Of a DNA stretch of 64,000 nt, positions 53,027 through 62,225 are shown one piece after another. The notes under the pieces are model-generated. The model searched no databases. It was not told where the DNA came from and saw nothing but the letters and a program-made list of their open reading frames with translations. The DNA comes from Halopseudomonas laoshanensis (GTDB lineage: Bacteria; Pseudomonadota; Gammaproteobacteria; Pseudomonadales; Pseudomonadaceae): NCBI RefSeq assembly GCF_008365385.1, contig NZ_QOVF01000008.1, forward strand, positions 53,857 to 117,856, given 5' to 3'. The translations under genes and the position numbers were made by a program. Each line of letters starts with the position of its first letter. Position 1 is the first letter of the stretch.

Positions 53027-55141
53027 TTACCAGTTATAGCTCAGCTTGGCAGTGATCTCGCGGCCGGGATTGTAGTAATCCGCAGTGCCGGAGCCGACAA
53101 CATACTGCTCGTCCAGGATGTTGCTAACGTTGATCGCCAGATCCGTACCCTCGACGATGGGATAGTTGAAGGCTGCGTCAAAGAGCATGGTTGAATCGCT
53201 TTCGGCGGTATTGGCCGCATCGAAATAATAGGAACCGAGGTAGCGCGTACCGAAGCCCACGCTCATATCGGTGCCGGGAAGACCAAAGTAGGTCCACAGC
53301 GAGGCGGAGTGCTTCGGTACCTGGCCAAACTGGTTGCCTTCTCTGGATGCGTTGTTATCGCGGATAACTTCGGAATCTATATAGGAATAGCCGCCGACCA
53401 GACTCAGGTTATCGGTCAGCTCAGCCTTGGCTTCCAGATCAAAACCCCGAGCGCGCGACTCGCCGACTGTTTCCCGGTTGATGCTGCCATCCGGCTGTAC
53501 CACAGCGATGGTCAGATTCTCTCTCGTCAGGTCATAGATGGCTGCCGAAAACAGCGCATTTATACCGGCGGGTGCATACTTGGCACCGACTTCATATTGC
53601 TTGCCGCGCTCGGGATCTACGCCAATCGTGGGCGGTGCAACGGATTCAACCATACTGATGTAGGTGGAGATCTCATCGCTGACCATGTAGGTCAAGGCGC
53701 CGCGAAGCGAGGTTTCCGAGAAGTCATCCGAAGCGTTAACGCCAGAGATATCGGTGCTGGACAGATCCAGCTTATCGTGGCGCACACCTGCTGCGACAAT
53801 GAAGTCATGCAGGGAGATGTTTTGCTGCAAGAACAATGACTTGGTCTTGTAGTCCCGGTCGTTTGCGGCATAGATATTCAGGCTAGCCGGAGCGCCGGTG
53901 TAAACCGGGTTGGCGAGATCGATAGGAGCAGCAACGCCATAAAAGGAACTGTCGTCGGTAGATGCATCACGATACTCGACGCCTGCCAGCGTGCTGCTGT
54001 CGAAATGCTCAAAGCGGGCATCGTACTGCAGCATCAGGTTACCAATAAGCTCGTCAGCATCACTGTCGGTGCCAAAGTAGCCGCGGTCTACTACGGTTCC
54101 CACCCGAGTAGGGGAGTCGGTGATATAGACATAACCGAAATCATCGGTCAGCTCGCTGTAACGTAGATTGCTGCGCAGCACAAAGCCGTTGTCAAAATCG
54201 TGGGTGAGGTTGCCAGTAATGCTGGTGCGCTCGACATCGTGATAATTGAAGTCAGGCTCACCAAAGAAGTCTTTGCGGTTATATTCCCTGTCCCGGGGAT
54301 AGCCGCCACTGTTGGGTGTGGTGTCCTATTTAAGGTGATCCAAAATCACTGTGGCTGAGGTGAAGACCGTTGGCTCCCAGGTCAGGCCGCCCATGACAAA
54401 TTCGTTGTCGTCACGTGAATAGTCGTATTCTCGCTCGCTGTCCTGGATCTTGCCGGTAAGGCGATACGCCAGGGTTTCGTTTTCATTCAGCGAGTCGCCC
54501 ACATCCAACCCCGCCTCCTTGTGATCAAAGGAGCCGTAGGTGAGATAGCCCTGACCAATACGCTCAAAGCGTGGCCGCTTGCTGACGAAATTGACCGAGC
54601 CACCTGGGTCAGCTGGCCCAAACAGAGTGGAGTTGGCACCGCGCAGCACTTCAACACGTTCGTAGGCAAAGGGCTCTTCACGCACACCGCGCATCGAGCC
54701 CAGCGTCAAGCCATCGCGGTAGGTAGTCGCCTGGAAGCCGCGAATGGTGAAGTAATCGTTACGATCGTCGGTGCCGTAGTAGTCGGTAATCACGCCCGGC
54801 GTATATTGCAGCACTTCTTCGGTGGTACTCGCGCTGCGCTGCTCAATTTCCTTTTGGGTAACCACTGATACCGAGGCGGGTGTGTCGAGCAGGCTGGTAG
54901 CGACCTTGCCGCCGACCCAGAGCTCCTTAGCAACGACCGAGTTGGCATCATCATCAGCATTGGCTTGTGCGTTGACGATCACCGGCGCCAGGCGGTACGG
55001 CTGATCGTTATTGGCTTTGCCTGTTTCCTGAGCGCTGGTGCTCATGGATGCGGCTACCAGCGGCGCGCAGCACAGGAAAACGGTGGTAGTACGTTGCCAA
55101 GGTGCGCGGGGCTTATTCAGCCCGGTTTTACTTTCAGTCAT
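53027..55141 (-). pseudogene. TonB-dependent siderophore receptor with an in-frame amber stop
   Basis: One 704-codon frame interrupted by a single TAG at 54328-54326. Before it lie 271 residues: signal peptide, plug domain (VVTQKEIEQRSASTTEEVLQYTPGV; RVEVLRGANSTLFGPADPGGSVNFVSKRPR) and first barrel strands ending in ILDHLK. After it the same frame continues without shift as DTTPNSGGYPRDREYNRKDFFGEPDFNYHDVERTS-type sequence, typical of ferrichrome/ferrioxamine receptors (DTTPNSGGYP), to the C-terminal SYNW. Everything but one codon is intact, so this is a recent point mutation, a sequencing error, or a readthrough gene. A Fur box lies 106 bases upstream. Confidence 0.9.
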
Positions 55142-55246
55142 CCTAAGGTCCCTAGTGATTCAGTGGTTTTGGCCCTTCGCTTTATTCTGCTGCAAAGGTG
55201 CCATGGCGTTTGTGGCGGGATTATAATACCAATTCTTTATAAGAAC

Positions 55247-55265
55247 GATAGGTATTCTCATTCGC
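55247..55265. promoter_or_regulatory. Fur box upstream of the siderophore receptor
   Basis: GATAGGTATTCTCATTCGC; its complement GCGAATGAGAATACCTATC agrees with the consensus GATAATGAGAATCATTATC at 14 of 19 positions by my count. It is in the divergent gap between the receptor and the nitroreductase gene; the receptor is the expected target. Confidence 0.7.
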
Positions 55266-55441
55266 AGAGGATAATGGCTCGTAAAGCGCACGCCTTACAA
55301 GGAAGTTCGTGGCGGGATAGGTGAGTGCGTGTCGGCTCCTTTGCGGTCCTCAGCGCCGACGCGGATATGCTAATGTCTGGCTCAGGCCGGCGCGACCCTG
55401 AGCGCTGCATTGCAAGCCAGACTTTTTTGAGGAGATTCAGG

Positions 55442-56143
55442 TTGAAATATGAAGAGGTTGTACTGGGCCGTCGCAGCATCCGCGCGTTTCAGCAGAAGCC
55501 GGTTCCGCGTAGCGTGCTGGAGGAAGTGATTGAGCTGGCCACGCGCGCGCCGTCATCGATGAATACCCAGCCGTGGCACCTGCACGTGTTGTCAGGGGAG
55601 CCGCTGGACCGTATTCGCGCCGAGAATACCGAGCGCATGCTCGGCGGCGTACCGCCCTCCAAGGAAAGCCGGGGTATTGGTACTTATGAAGGCGAGCATA
55701 GAGACAGGCAGGTAGAGATCGCGGTGCAACTCTTCAAGGCCATGGGCATTGCCCGTGATGACAAGGACAAACGCCAGGACTGGATTTTGCGCGGCTTTCG
55801 TCAGTTCGACGCGCCGGTGTCCATCGTCGTGACCTATGACCGGGTTCTGCAGGAAGGCGATATCGCCCAGTTCGACTGCGGCGCGCTGGTAAACGGCCTG
55901 GTCAATGCCGCCTGGTCCCGCGGTCTGGGCTGTGTGGTTAACAGCCAGGGCATCATGCATTCGCCCGTAGTGCGCGAGCATGCCGGTATTCCCGAAGATC
56001 AGGTGATCATGATCTGCGTGGCCATGGGTTACCCGGACGAGGAGTTTCCGGCTAACGCGGTGGTGTCGAAGCGTCGGCCTGTTAATGAAGTGGCGACCTT
56101 TGTGGGTTTTGCCGATGACCCGCTCAAAGAAGCCGGTCAGTAA
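55442..56143 (+). CDS. Nitroreductase-family FMN oxidoreductase
   Basis: 233 residues from TTG at 55442, chosen because GAGGAG lies upstream and LKYEEVVLGRRSIRAFQQKPVP is the family N-terminus; the frame opens 39 codons earlier with no similarity. The FMN-binding RRSIRAF and ATRAPSSMNTQPWHLHVL motifs are clear, and GLGCVVNSQG and MICVAMGYPDEEFPAN complete the fold. It reduces nitroaromatics or quinones with NAD(P)H in relatives; the physiological substrate is unknown. Confidence 0.92.
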   Translation: MKYEEVVLGRRSIRAFQQKPVPRSVLEEVIELATRAPSSMNTQPWHLHVLSGEPLDRIRAENTERMLGGVPPSKESRGIGTYEGEHRDRQVEIAVQLFKAMGIARDDKDKRQDWILRGFRQFDAPVSIVVTYDRVLQEGDIAQFDCGALVNGLVNAAWSRGLGCVVNSQGIMHSPVVREHAGIPEDQVIMICVAMGYPDEEFPANAVVSKRRPVNEVATFVGFADDPLKEAGQ

Positions 56144-56208
56144 AAGCCATCAGTAAACCTTCGCTCCAGGTGCTTGTCACAAAAACAGGTACCTAAGGAG
56201 GAAACGAC

Positions 56209-56421
56209 ATGGCTCATAAATTCAAAGTCAAAGATCACGTCAGCTGGAATTCCGAAGCCGGGCGCGTCAGTGGCACCATTATCAAGGTGCATACGTCTGA
56301 CACCACTTACAAAGGCCACCCTCGCCGAGCCAGTGAAGACGAGCCGCAATATGAAATCCAGAGCGACAAGACCGATCATATTGCGATGCACAAGGAAGAT
56401 GCGCTCAGGAAGATAGAGTGA
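56209..56421 (+). CDS. DUF2945 (hypervirulence-associated TUDOR-like) protein
   Basis: 70 residues behind a strong AAGGAGG. The sequence FKVKDHVSWNSEAGRVSGTIIKVHTSDTTYKGHPRRASEDEPQYEIQSDKTDHIAMHKEDAL is the complete small domain known as DUF2945, quoted here in its landmarks VSWNSEAGRVSGTI and YEIQSDKTDHIAMHK. The SH3/TUDOR-like fold suggests nucleic acid or protein binding, but no function is proven. The last codons overlap the DUF488 start. Confidence 0.9.
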   Translation: MAHKFKVKDHVSWNSEAGRVSGTIIKVHTSDTTYKGHPRRASEDEPQYEIQSDKTDHIAMHKEDALRKIE

Positions 56422-56990
56422 GTGCAACTTCGCCTGACACAGTCTGGACCATCGGCCATTCCACGCGTTCGATCGAAGAGTTTATAGCGGTATTAAAGCA
56501 CTACGAGATTGAGGCTGTTGCCGATATCCGCCGCTTTCCTGGCTCCCGGCGTCTGCCGCAGTTTGGTGGCAAGGCACTGGAGGCAAGTCTTGAAAGCCAG
56601 GGCATTCAGTATCAGCTAATCAAGGAGCTGGGCGGGCGCCGACGTCCCGCGGCGGATTCGCTGAACACCGCGTGGCACAATACGTCGTTTCGCGGCTACG
56701 CCGATCATTTGGCAAGCGCGGAATTTGGCCAGGGGATGGAGCGCTTGTACAAGCTCGCTTCAGAGCACAGAACGACGTTGATGTGTGCTGAAGTGCTCTG
56801 GTGGCGCTGCCATCGGGCACTGGTGTCAGATGTACTGATGGTCGAGGGCGTCAATGTCATGCATATTCAGGATGAAAAGCGTGTTGTTGAGCATCCGTTT
56901 ACAGGGCCTGCTCGTCTCTATAAAGGCACGTTGACCTATGATTCAGCCAAGGGTGAGGTTTTGAACGACAAGGAGCGGGGCCGCGCCTGA
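56418..56990 (+). CDS. DUF488 family protein
   Basis: 190 residues from GTG at 56418 in a GTGA overlap with the DUF2945 stop, so the pair is translationally coupled. The landmarks are TIGHSTRSIEEFIAVLKHYEIEAVADIRRFPGSRRLPQF-like sequence (TIGHSTRS; VADIRRFPGSR) and LMCAEVLWWRCHR, where the Cys-Ala-Glu and Cys-His-Arg motifs are conserved in the family. The activity is unknown. DUF488 genes are often found with stress or DNA-repair genes. Confidence 0.9.
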   Translation: MSATSPDTVWTIGHSTRSIEEFIAVLKHYEIEAVADIRRFPGSRRLPQFGGKALEASLESQGIQYQLIKELGGRRRPAADSLNTAWHNTSFRGYADHLASAEFGQGMERLYKLASEHRTTLMCAEVLWWRCHRALVSDVLMVEGVNVMHIQDEKRVVEHPFTGPARLYKGTLTYDSAKGEVLNDKERGRA

Positions 56991-57098
56991 ATATCCAAGA
57001 CGGCCTTCGCAACCCCAAGTAGCGCCTATACTCCATTCATTGGGCTCTGTGGAGTTGAATTCTTGAACACCTGAGTCGAAGCGCGACGGGAGGTGGCC

Positions 57099-58061
57099 AT
57101 GACCGGGAAAAAGATCGGACCGATCGACGGTGGTCTCCCGCCTCGACGCTCAATGACCTCGTTGAAACAGTGGTTATCTCTACGCGGTTATGGGCTCGTC
57201 ACGAGCATGTTGTTCGGCGCTACCACATCGCCGCAGAAAATGCGCGCCCGATTTGAGCGCTTTGGTAGCGTGTCGCGAGATACCCTTCAGGGGAAATTTC
57301 CCAACGTCGAGTTTGACGATCAGCGCGTCGGCGCGCTTGGCATCGAAGTTGTTCGCGCCGTCGAGTCGCCAAAGCGCGTCGTCTTTCATCTTCACGGCGG
57401 TGCGTTCTTTATGGGTTCACCTGCGTCCTACCGGACACGCACAATACGGTTGAGCTATCGTCTCGATGCCGAAGTTTACGTCCCAGACTATCGGCTGGCG
57501 CCTGAGCATCCTTACCCTGCGGCGCTTGACGACGCCTACGCGGCCTTTCGCCACGTGCGAGCACTTCGGCCTCATGCACCGATTTTTATCACTGGCGACT
57601 CTGCAGGAGGCGGGCTTGGTCTGAGCCTACTTATCAGGCTGCGCGAGCGCGGTTTAGCGATGCCCGATGGCGCGATCCTGTTGTCACCCTGGACGGACAT
57701 GACCACCTCGGGTGATTCGGTCGAGGCCAATCACGGGCGCGATCTGTGGTTCTCGCGTAATCATCTCGAGGTATGGGCAGACTACTACGTCGGCCAGGCG
57801 GACGCTCACTCGGCTTACCTCTCTCCGGTTTTTGCCGACCTTTCAGAGTTGTCACCGCTTTTGCTATTTGCGGGTGAGGACGAGCTCCTGCTCGATGACG
57901 CTCGCCGCGTCCATGAATCCGCTAGCCGGGAGGGCACTGAGTCTCGCATGCTGGTGGGTGAGGGCATGCAGCATGACTGGCCGCTCGCATTACCATGGCT
58001 CGATGAGAGTAAGCGGGCATGGGGGGAGATGCGTCAGTTCGTGGAAGCGTATCCCCGTTAA
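57099..58061 (+). CDS. HSL-type alpha/beta hydrolase (esterase)
   Basis: 320 residues from the ATG at 57099 (GGGAGG 6-11 bases upstream); GTG two codons earlier is in frame. HSL-family motifs: oxyanion HGGAFFMGSP, nucleophile GDSAGGG, acid in EDELLLDD and catalytic His in MQHDWPL. It should hydrolyse short-chain esters in the cytoplasm. Convergent with the HxlR-SCP2 regulator, 19 bases between stops; a link with the nearby acyl-CoA dehydrogenase is possible but unproven. Confidence 0.9.
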   Translation: MTGKKIGPIDGGLPPRRSMTSLKQWLSLRGYGLVTSMLFGATTSPQKMRARFERFGSVSRDTLQGKFPNVEFDDQRVGALGIEVVRAVESPKRVVFHLHGGAFFMGSPASYRTRTIRLSYRLDAEVYVPDYRLAPEHPYPAALDDAYAAFRHVRALRPHAPIFITGDSAGGGLGLSLLIRLRERGLAMPDGAILLSPWTDMTTSGDSVEANHGRDLWFSRNHLEVWADYYVGQADAHSAYLSPVFADLSELSPLLLFAGEDELLLDDARRVHESASREGTESRMLVGEGMQHDWPLALPWLDESKRAWGEMRQFVEAYPR

Positions 58062-58080
58062 GGGTCAGGCGAGATTCAGT

Positions 58081-58806
58081 TTAAGGCCCAACCCGAACGG
58101 AGTCCTCGTCAGATCCAGGGCGGCCGGCATCGATAGCCGGCTTCACGTCCGAAAATACGTTCAACAGAAACCAGTCCGGCAGGCTTTCTTTCAATGCGAT
58201 ATCGCCGGCCAGCCGTATGGCCTGTGATTTGAGTGCCTCATGCAGGGAGCGGTCACCCATCCATACGCCGGTCATGATATTCAGCGAGCTGTGGACCAGA
58301 AGGTCGAGGTCATAGCCTGGATCCTTGAGGCAAACGTCGACTTCGCCGCCATCCACCACCAACCACCAGAAGCGCGTTGCAGGTGGGCAGTCGTTGAACT
58401 CGAAGCGCATGACGGTGCGCCCTGCGGGAAGCTGCTCTGTATCCAATCGCCGATGGATATCCCACATCAAAAGCGTGGGGTCCAGATCACCCCAGGCTAA
58501 ATTCGAGCGCGCCCAGCGCTGACCCCATACGCCCATTTCGGTGATTACGCTGCGCAACTCCTCGCCAGCATCGGTGACGCAGTAGATGACACCTTTTCCC
58601 GAACAATCGCGCCGTATGATACCGCGGTGCTCAAGCGTTTTCAGGCGATTGGACAGCAGCGTTGGCGAGATCAGCGCTACGCCATTGCGCAGCTCGTTGA
58701 AGCTCTGCGGGTGACAAAGAAGCTCGCGGATGATCAACGGCGTCCAACGTTCGCCGAGAATTTCCGCCGTTTTGGCGACGGGGCAGAACTGACCGTAACT
58801 TTGCAT
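58081..58806 (-). CDS. HxlR-type regulator fused to an SCP2-like domain
   Basis: 241 residues, GGGAGG before the ATG at 58806. Residues 1-95 are an HxlR winged helix (CPVAKTAEILGERWTPLIIRELLCHPQSFNELRNG; SPTLLSNRLKTLEHRGII) with the N-terminal Cys. Residues 115-220 resemble a sterol-carrier SCP2 domain (VMRFEFNDCPPATRFWWLVVDGGEVDVC), which could sense a lipid or acyl-CoA. It is divergent from an acyl-CoA dehydrogenase, with two palindromes between, so control of that gene by a lipid ligand is a reasonable inference. Confidence 0.88.
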   Translation of the reverse strand: MQSYGQFCPVAKTAEILGERWTPLIIRELLCHPQSFNELRNGVALISPTLLSNRLKTLEHRGIIRRDCSGKGVIYCVTDAGEELRSVITEMGVWGQRWARSNLAWGDLDPTLLMWDIHRRLDTEQLPAGRTVMRFEFNDCPPATRFWWLVVDGGEVDVCLKDPGYDLDLLVHSSLNIMTGVWMGDRSLHEALKSQAIRLAGDIALKESLPDWFLLNVFSDVKPAIDAGRPGSDEDSVRVGP

Positions 58807-58819
58807 CGATCACCTCCCG

Positions 58820-58854
58820 CCTCAAATATATGTGAGGAGTAACAATATTTGAGG
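58820..58854. promoter_or_regulatory. Operator candidate CCTCAAATA-N17-TATTTGAGG
   Basis: Perfect 9-bp inverted arms at 58820-58828 and 58846-58854, immediately upstream of the HxlR-SCP2 start in the divergent gap. It probably binds that regulator. Confidence 0.75.
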
Positions 58855-58868
58855 TACAAAAATTGTAC
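58854..58868. promoter_or_regulatory. Palindrome GTACAA-AAA-TTGTAC
   Basis: A perfect 15-base palindrome adjoining the first operator, 132 bases before the acyl-CoA dehydrogenase ATG. It may be a second site for the same regulator or for a different one. Confidence 0.6.
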
Positions 58869-59000
58869 TAGTTCCTCTTGGTCGCTGGTGAAAAACTGAC
58901 CACATCAAATGCCTACGCGGCTTCAGATACACCCTGTGTGCCGTCCATAGTGGCGTTTGAGAGCAGCAAAAACCACAACAAGATGAATAGGTGACAGAAA

Positions 59001-60128
59001 ATGGAACAACTCAAGACGGAAACCATGCATCTGGCCGGCTGGCGAGATACTGCGACCGCGCTGGCGGAGCGTTTCGGCGATTCAGCGGCTGAATATGATC
59101 GTAGCGGCGAATTCGTATTTGCCCATTACCAAGCCCTGCGTGAAGCGCATTTTTTCTCCATTGCTGTGCCGGTGGAGCTGGGTGGTGGTGGCGCCAGCCA
59201 TGAAGAGGTTTGCGACAGCACTCGGCTGATTGCCCGGGGCTGTGGCTCCACTGCGCTGGCCTACGCGATGCACTCACACCCGGTATGCCTGAACGTGTTC
59301 AAGTACAAACGGGGCGACGCCAAAGCTGAGCAAACACTGCGTCGTATTGCGGAAAAGGAACTGGTGATTGCCGGCACCGGTGCCAATGACTGGCTTGAAT
59401 CCAGCGGCCATGCCGAGAAGGTCGAAGGCGGTTACCGAATCACGGCCACCAAGCATTTTGTCAGTGGTGCACCGGCTGCCAACGTGCTGGTCACCAGTTC
59501 GGTAACTGAAGGCGAGCAGGGGCCTGAGATCATCCACTTTTCGATACCGTTCGCCTCTGAGGGCATTCTCATAGGTAACAACTGGAACACGCTCGGCATG
59601 CGCGCGACCGGCTCCCATGACGTGACACTGGACCAGGTGTTCGTGCCCGATGCGGCGATAGTCGCGCGTCGGCCTCGTGGCGTCTGGCACCCAGTCTGGG
59701 ATGCTATTTTGCCGATTGCCATGCCGATCATTGTTGCCGCGTATACCGGACTTGCAGAGCAAGCTTACGGGCTGATCATCGAACAGGCGAAGAAGACCGC
59801 TGGCCAGGATGGCCTGGTCGGCGAGGCGACCAACGCGCTCACTAATGCCCAGATTGCACTCAAGGACATGATCCGCTTATGCGACAACTACCAGTTCCAG
59901 CCTGACAAGGGCCTGACCAACAGCATTCTGGTACGCAAAACATTGGCGACCAAGGCGGTGCAGCAGGTGATCGAGTTAGGAGCAACTTTGATTGGTGGGC
60001 CGGGATTCTTTAAAGGCCATGTCATGGAGCGATTGATCCGCGACAGCCGGGCAATGCACTTTCACCCGTTGCCGGAACGACGGCAGGTGGAATTTACCGG
60101 GCAATACGTCACGGAGCATTGTTTATAA
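59001..60128 (+). CDS. Acyl-CoA dehydrogenase family flavoprotein
   Basis: 375 residues, normal length. AGGTGA lies 7-12 bases before the ATG. Three-domain layout: helical N-terminus (FVFAHYQALREAHFFSIAVPVELGGGGAS), middle beta-domain (VIAGTGANDWLES; GNNWNTLGMRATGSHDVTLDQVFVPD) and C-terminal helices. The flavin-binding pattern LGMRATGSHDV is typical. It oxidises an acyl-CoA or acts as a related monooxygenase-type flavoprotein; the catalytic base was not placed with confidence. Convergent with the TPR gene; CGGTGCTG/CAGCACCG at 60173-60195 may separate the transcripts. Confidence 0.88.
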   Translation: MEQLKTETMHLAGWRDTATALAERFGDSAAEYDRSGEFVFAHYQALREAHFFSIAVPVELGGGGASHEEVCDSTRLIARGCGSTALAYAMHSHPVCLNVFKYKRGDAKAEQTLRRIAEKELVIAGTGANDWLESSGHAEKVEGGYRITATKHFVSGAPAANVLVTSSVTEGEQGPEIIHFSIPFASEGILIGNNWNTLGMRATGSHDVTLDQVFVPDAAIVARRPRGVWHPVWDAILPIAMPIIVAAYTGLAEQAYGLIIEQAKKTAGQDGLVGEATNALTNAQIALKDMIRLCDNYQFQPDKGLTNSILVRKTLATKAVQQVIELGATLIGGPGFFKGHVMERLIRDSRAMHFHPLPERRQVEFTGQYVTEHCL

Positions 60129-60206
60129 ATGCGCCAACCTGTGAGGCGGTACGACCTCAATATGCCGGCTGGCGGTGCTGAACAGGCCAGCACCGTCGGC
60201 CTGGCC

Positions 60207-62027
60207 TCAACCCGCCAGCGTTGCCTCGGCTGGGTCGGTTTTATCGGCCAGCCGCCATTTCACCGGCGTTTCGGGTTCATAGCAGCAGAATAGCCCGGTG
60301 CGGATCGCTTTGCGCAAATGCCGGCCGAGTGGGGCATGCACTGTCTCGATTTTTTTGATGGCGTAGCGAATGCGCCAGGTAACGGTGGTTCTGGCCCGCT
60401 CTGCCATGCAACCCAGGCGCCGGCTGCGGCCGCCGAGGCCTAGCGCGTCGGACAGGGCTTCGAGCAGGCTATCCAGTTCCGCTTGGGCCCGTTCACTGCG
60501 GCCGAGGTCATTACTGTCCTCGGCTTCGGCCAGCTCCTCCTGCAGTTCGCGGATGCGTGCCTTGTATCCACTGCGGGCTTTGTCATCCAGTACCTGGTCG
60601 CTTTTACCGGCATTTTTCACATGGCCCGAAAGGTCGAAACAGTGAATACTGGTGCCGGCACTGCGGATCAATACCCGGATGTCCTGCAGGCCTTTCATAT
60701 CCGGCAGCAGTACGCTTTGTCCGGCATAGCTGAGCATCCATCCCGCGCCCTGGCGGAGCATTGCCGACTCCTTGGCCGGCTCCGGGTTAGTTGCAACAGG
60801 CGCGGCCGGAGAGGATTTCGACGCATCGATGCGGGCCATGGCTTCGCGAACAAAGCGGATGTCTTCGGGCTGGCGCAACGGGTTGACCGATAGCAGCCAG
60901 TCAATTGCTTCGCCGGGGCGTGCTTCCCGGTCGCCGGTGATTTTAGCGCGGAACAGCGCTTCGAACTTTCCGTACCAGTGCCGGGCTTCTTCCATCTGGC
61001 CTTTCTGCACGTATCCAATCGCCAGCGCCGCTGGCAGATCGACCACCGGAACGTCCAGGCTACTGCGCGCGAATTCGATGGCTTCATCAATACGCCGGGC
61101 GAGCAGATAAGGCACGCTGGCGTAGGCGGAATACCATTGCGGATGAAAAGGATGCAGTCGAAACGCGCGTTCTGCACAGCGGATGCTGGCGTCGTGGTTA
61201 CCCAGCAGGGCGTGGCACAGCGCGAGTTGAATCAGGCAGTCGGGATGATTGGGTGACAGCGCCAGCGCACGGTCCACGTACCAGGCGGCCTGGTCGAAAT
61301 CGCGCCGGTGCAGAAGTATGCGCGCGATCACCACGTGCAGCAGTGGGTCGGTGTCATCCAGGGCCAGGGCCTGGTGAGCAAATTTATAAGCTTTCTCGCC
61401 ATTGGCGTCGAAGGCGTGCCAGAACTGGCAGGTCCACTCATTGAACCAGGACAGCGCCAGCCCGCCATAGGCCCTGGCGAAGTGCGGGTCAAGCGCTATC
61501 GCCCGTTCAAACAGAACGCGTGCCGCCGCGTCGTCCTCGGCGGTGCCTTTGAGCAGCAGCGATTTGCCGCGTATCCACAGCTCATAGGCTTCCAGATTCT
61601 CAATGGCTTTGCTGCGCGACTCCAGCAGCACCGCATCCTCAAGCCGGGTGGCGAGAGCTACGGCGGTCTGAGCGACTATATTGTCTTCAATGGCAAACAA
61701 CTCCGCCGCTGGCGCTTCGTAGCGCTGGCTCCATACGTGGCGGTCGCTACGGGATTCGCTGAGGCCCGCGGTGATGCGCAGGCTGCTGTCGGTACGGCGC
61801 AATGCGGTGCGCAGCACAAACGCCTTGCCGCTCTGGTTCGCTACCGGCGTTTCTGGCGCGGGCGTCTCCAGCGCAGCCGGGGGTTGCCAACAGACCAGAT
61901 CCAGCGAGCCAAAGCGCGCGAGCTCGACCTGCAGATCGTCGGTAAAACCCTGGGCGAAGATCTGTTCTTCGGCGACCCCGCTGGTGGTGCAGGGCATAAG
62001 GATAAGCGTCGGGTTCCTGGCAGCCAT
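60207..62027 (-). CDS. TPR protein with TolB-like N-terminus and regulator-type C-terminal domain
   Basis: 606 residues from the ATG at 62027 (AGGGG upstream); the frame opens 30 codons earlier. Residues 1-150 resemble the TolB-like domain of CadC/adenylate-cyclase-type proteins (EEQIFAQGFTDDLQVELARFGSLDLV; RHVWSQRYEA). Residues 170-400 are tetratricopeptide repeats (ARVLFERAIALDPHFARAYGGLALSW; ALSPNHPDCLIQLALCHALLGNHDASIRCAERAF). The C-terminus (about 495-590) is a charged coiled coil and a conserved ERARTTVTWRIRYAIKKIE...LGRHLRKAIRTGLFC block. No DNA-binding or cyclase domain is visible. It is probably a signalling scaffold; the target is unknown. Confidence 0.8.
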   Translation of the reverse strand: MAARNPTLILMPCTTSGVAEEQIFAQGFTDDLQVELARFGSLDLVCWQPPAALETPAPETPVANQSGKAFVLRTALRRTDSSLRITAGLSESRSDRHVWSQRYEAPAAELFAIEDNIVAQTAVALATRLEDAVLLESRSKAIENLEAYELWIRGKSLLLKGTAEDDAAARVLFERAIALDPHFARAYGGLALSWFNEWTCQFWHAFDANGEKAYKFAHQALALDDTDPLLHVVIARILLHRRDFDQAAWYVDRALALSPNHPDCLIQLALCHALLGNHDASIRCAERAFRLHPFHPQWYSAYASVPYLLARRIDEAIEFARSSLDVPVVDLPAALAIGYVQKGQMEEARHWYGKFEALFRAKITGDREARPGEAIDWLLSVNPLRQPEDIRFVREAMARIDASKSSPAAPVATNPEPAKESAMLRQGAGWMLSYAGQSVLLPDMKGLQDIRVLIRSAGTSIHCFDLSGHVKNAGKSDQVLDDKARSGYKARIRELQEELAEAEDSNDLGRSERAQAELDSLLEALSDALGLGGRSRRLGCMAERARTTVTWRIRYAIKKIETVHAPLGRHLRKAIRTGLFCCYEPETPVKWRLADKTDPAEATLAG

Positions 62028-62225
62028 GTGCGTGCCCCTACGGATAGGTGGCACCCAACCACTCAGTCCCATGATCTGAGAATTGTGTGCCCGGTCGATT
62101 GAGTCTACTCGCCTCACAATGTGAGTGCATCTCTCACGCCTTTAGTAGTGAGGCCCCCGACGAGCAAGCGGTCTGCTCCGCGAAAGCCGGGCTCTCAGTC
62201 AATTAAACTACGAAGGGAATTGAAG

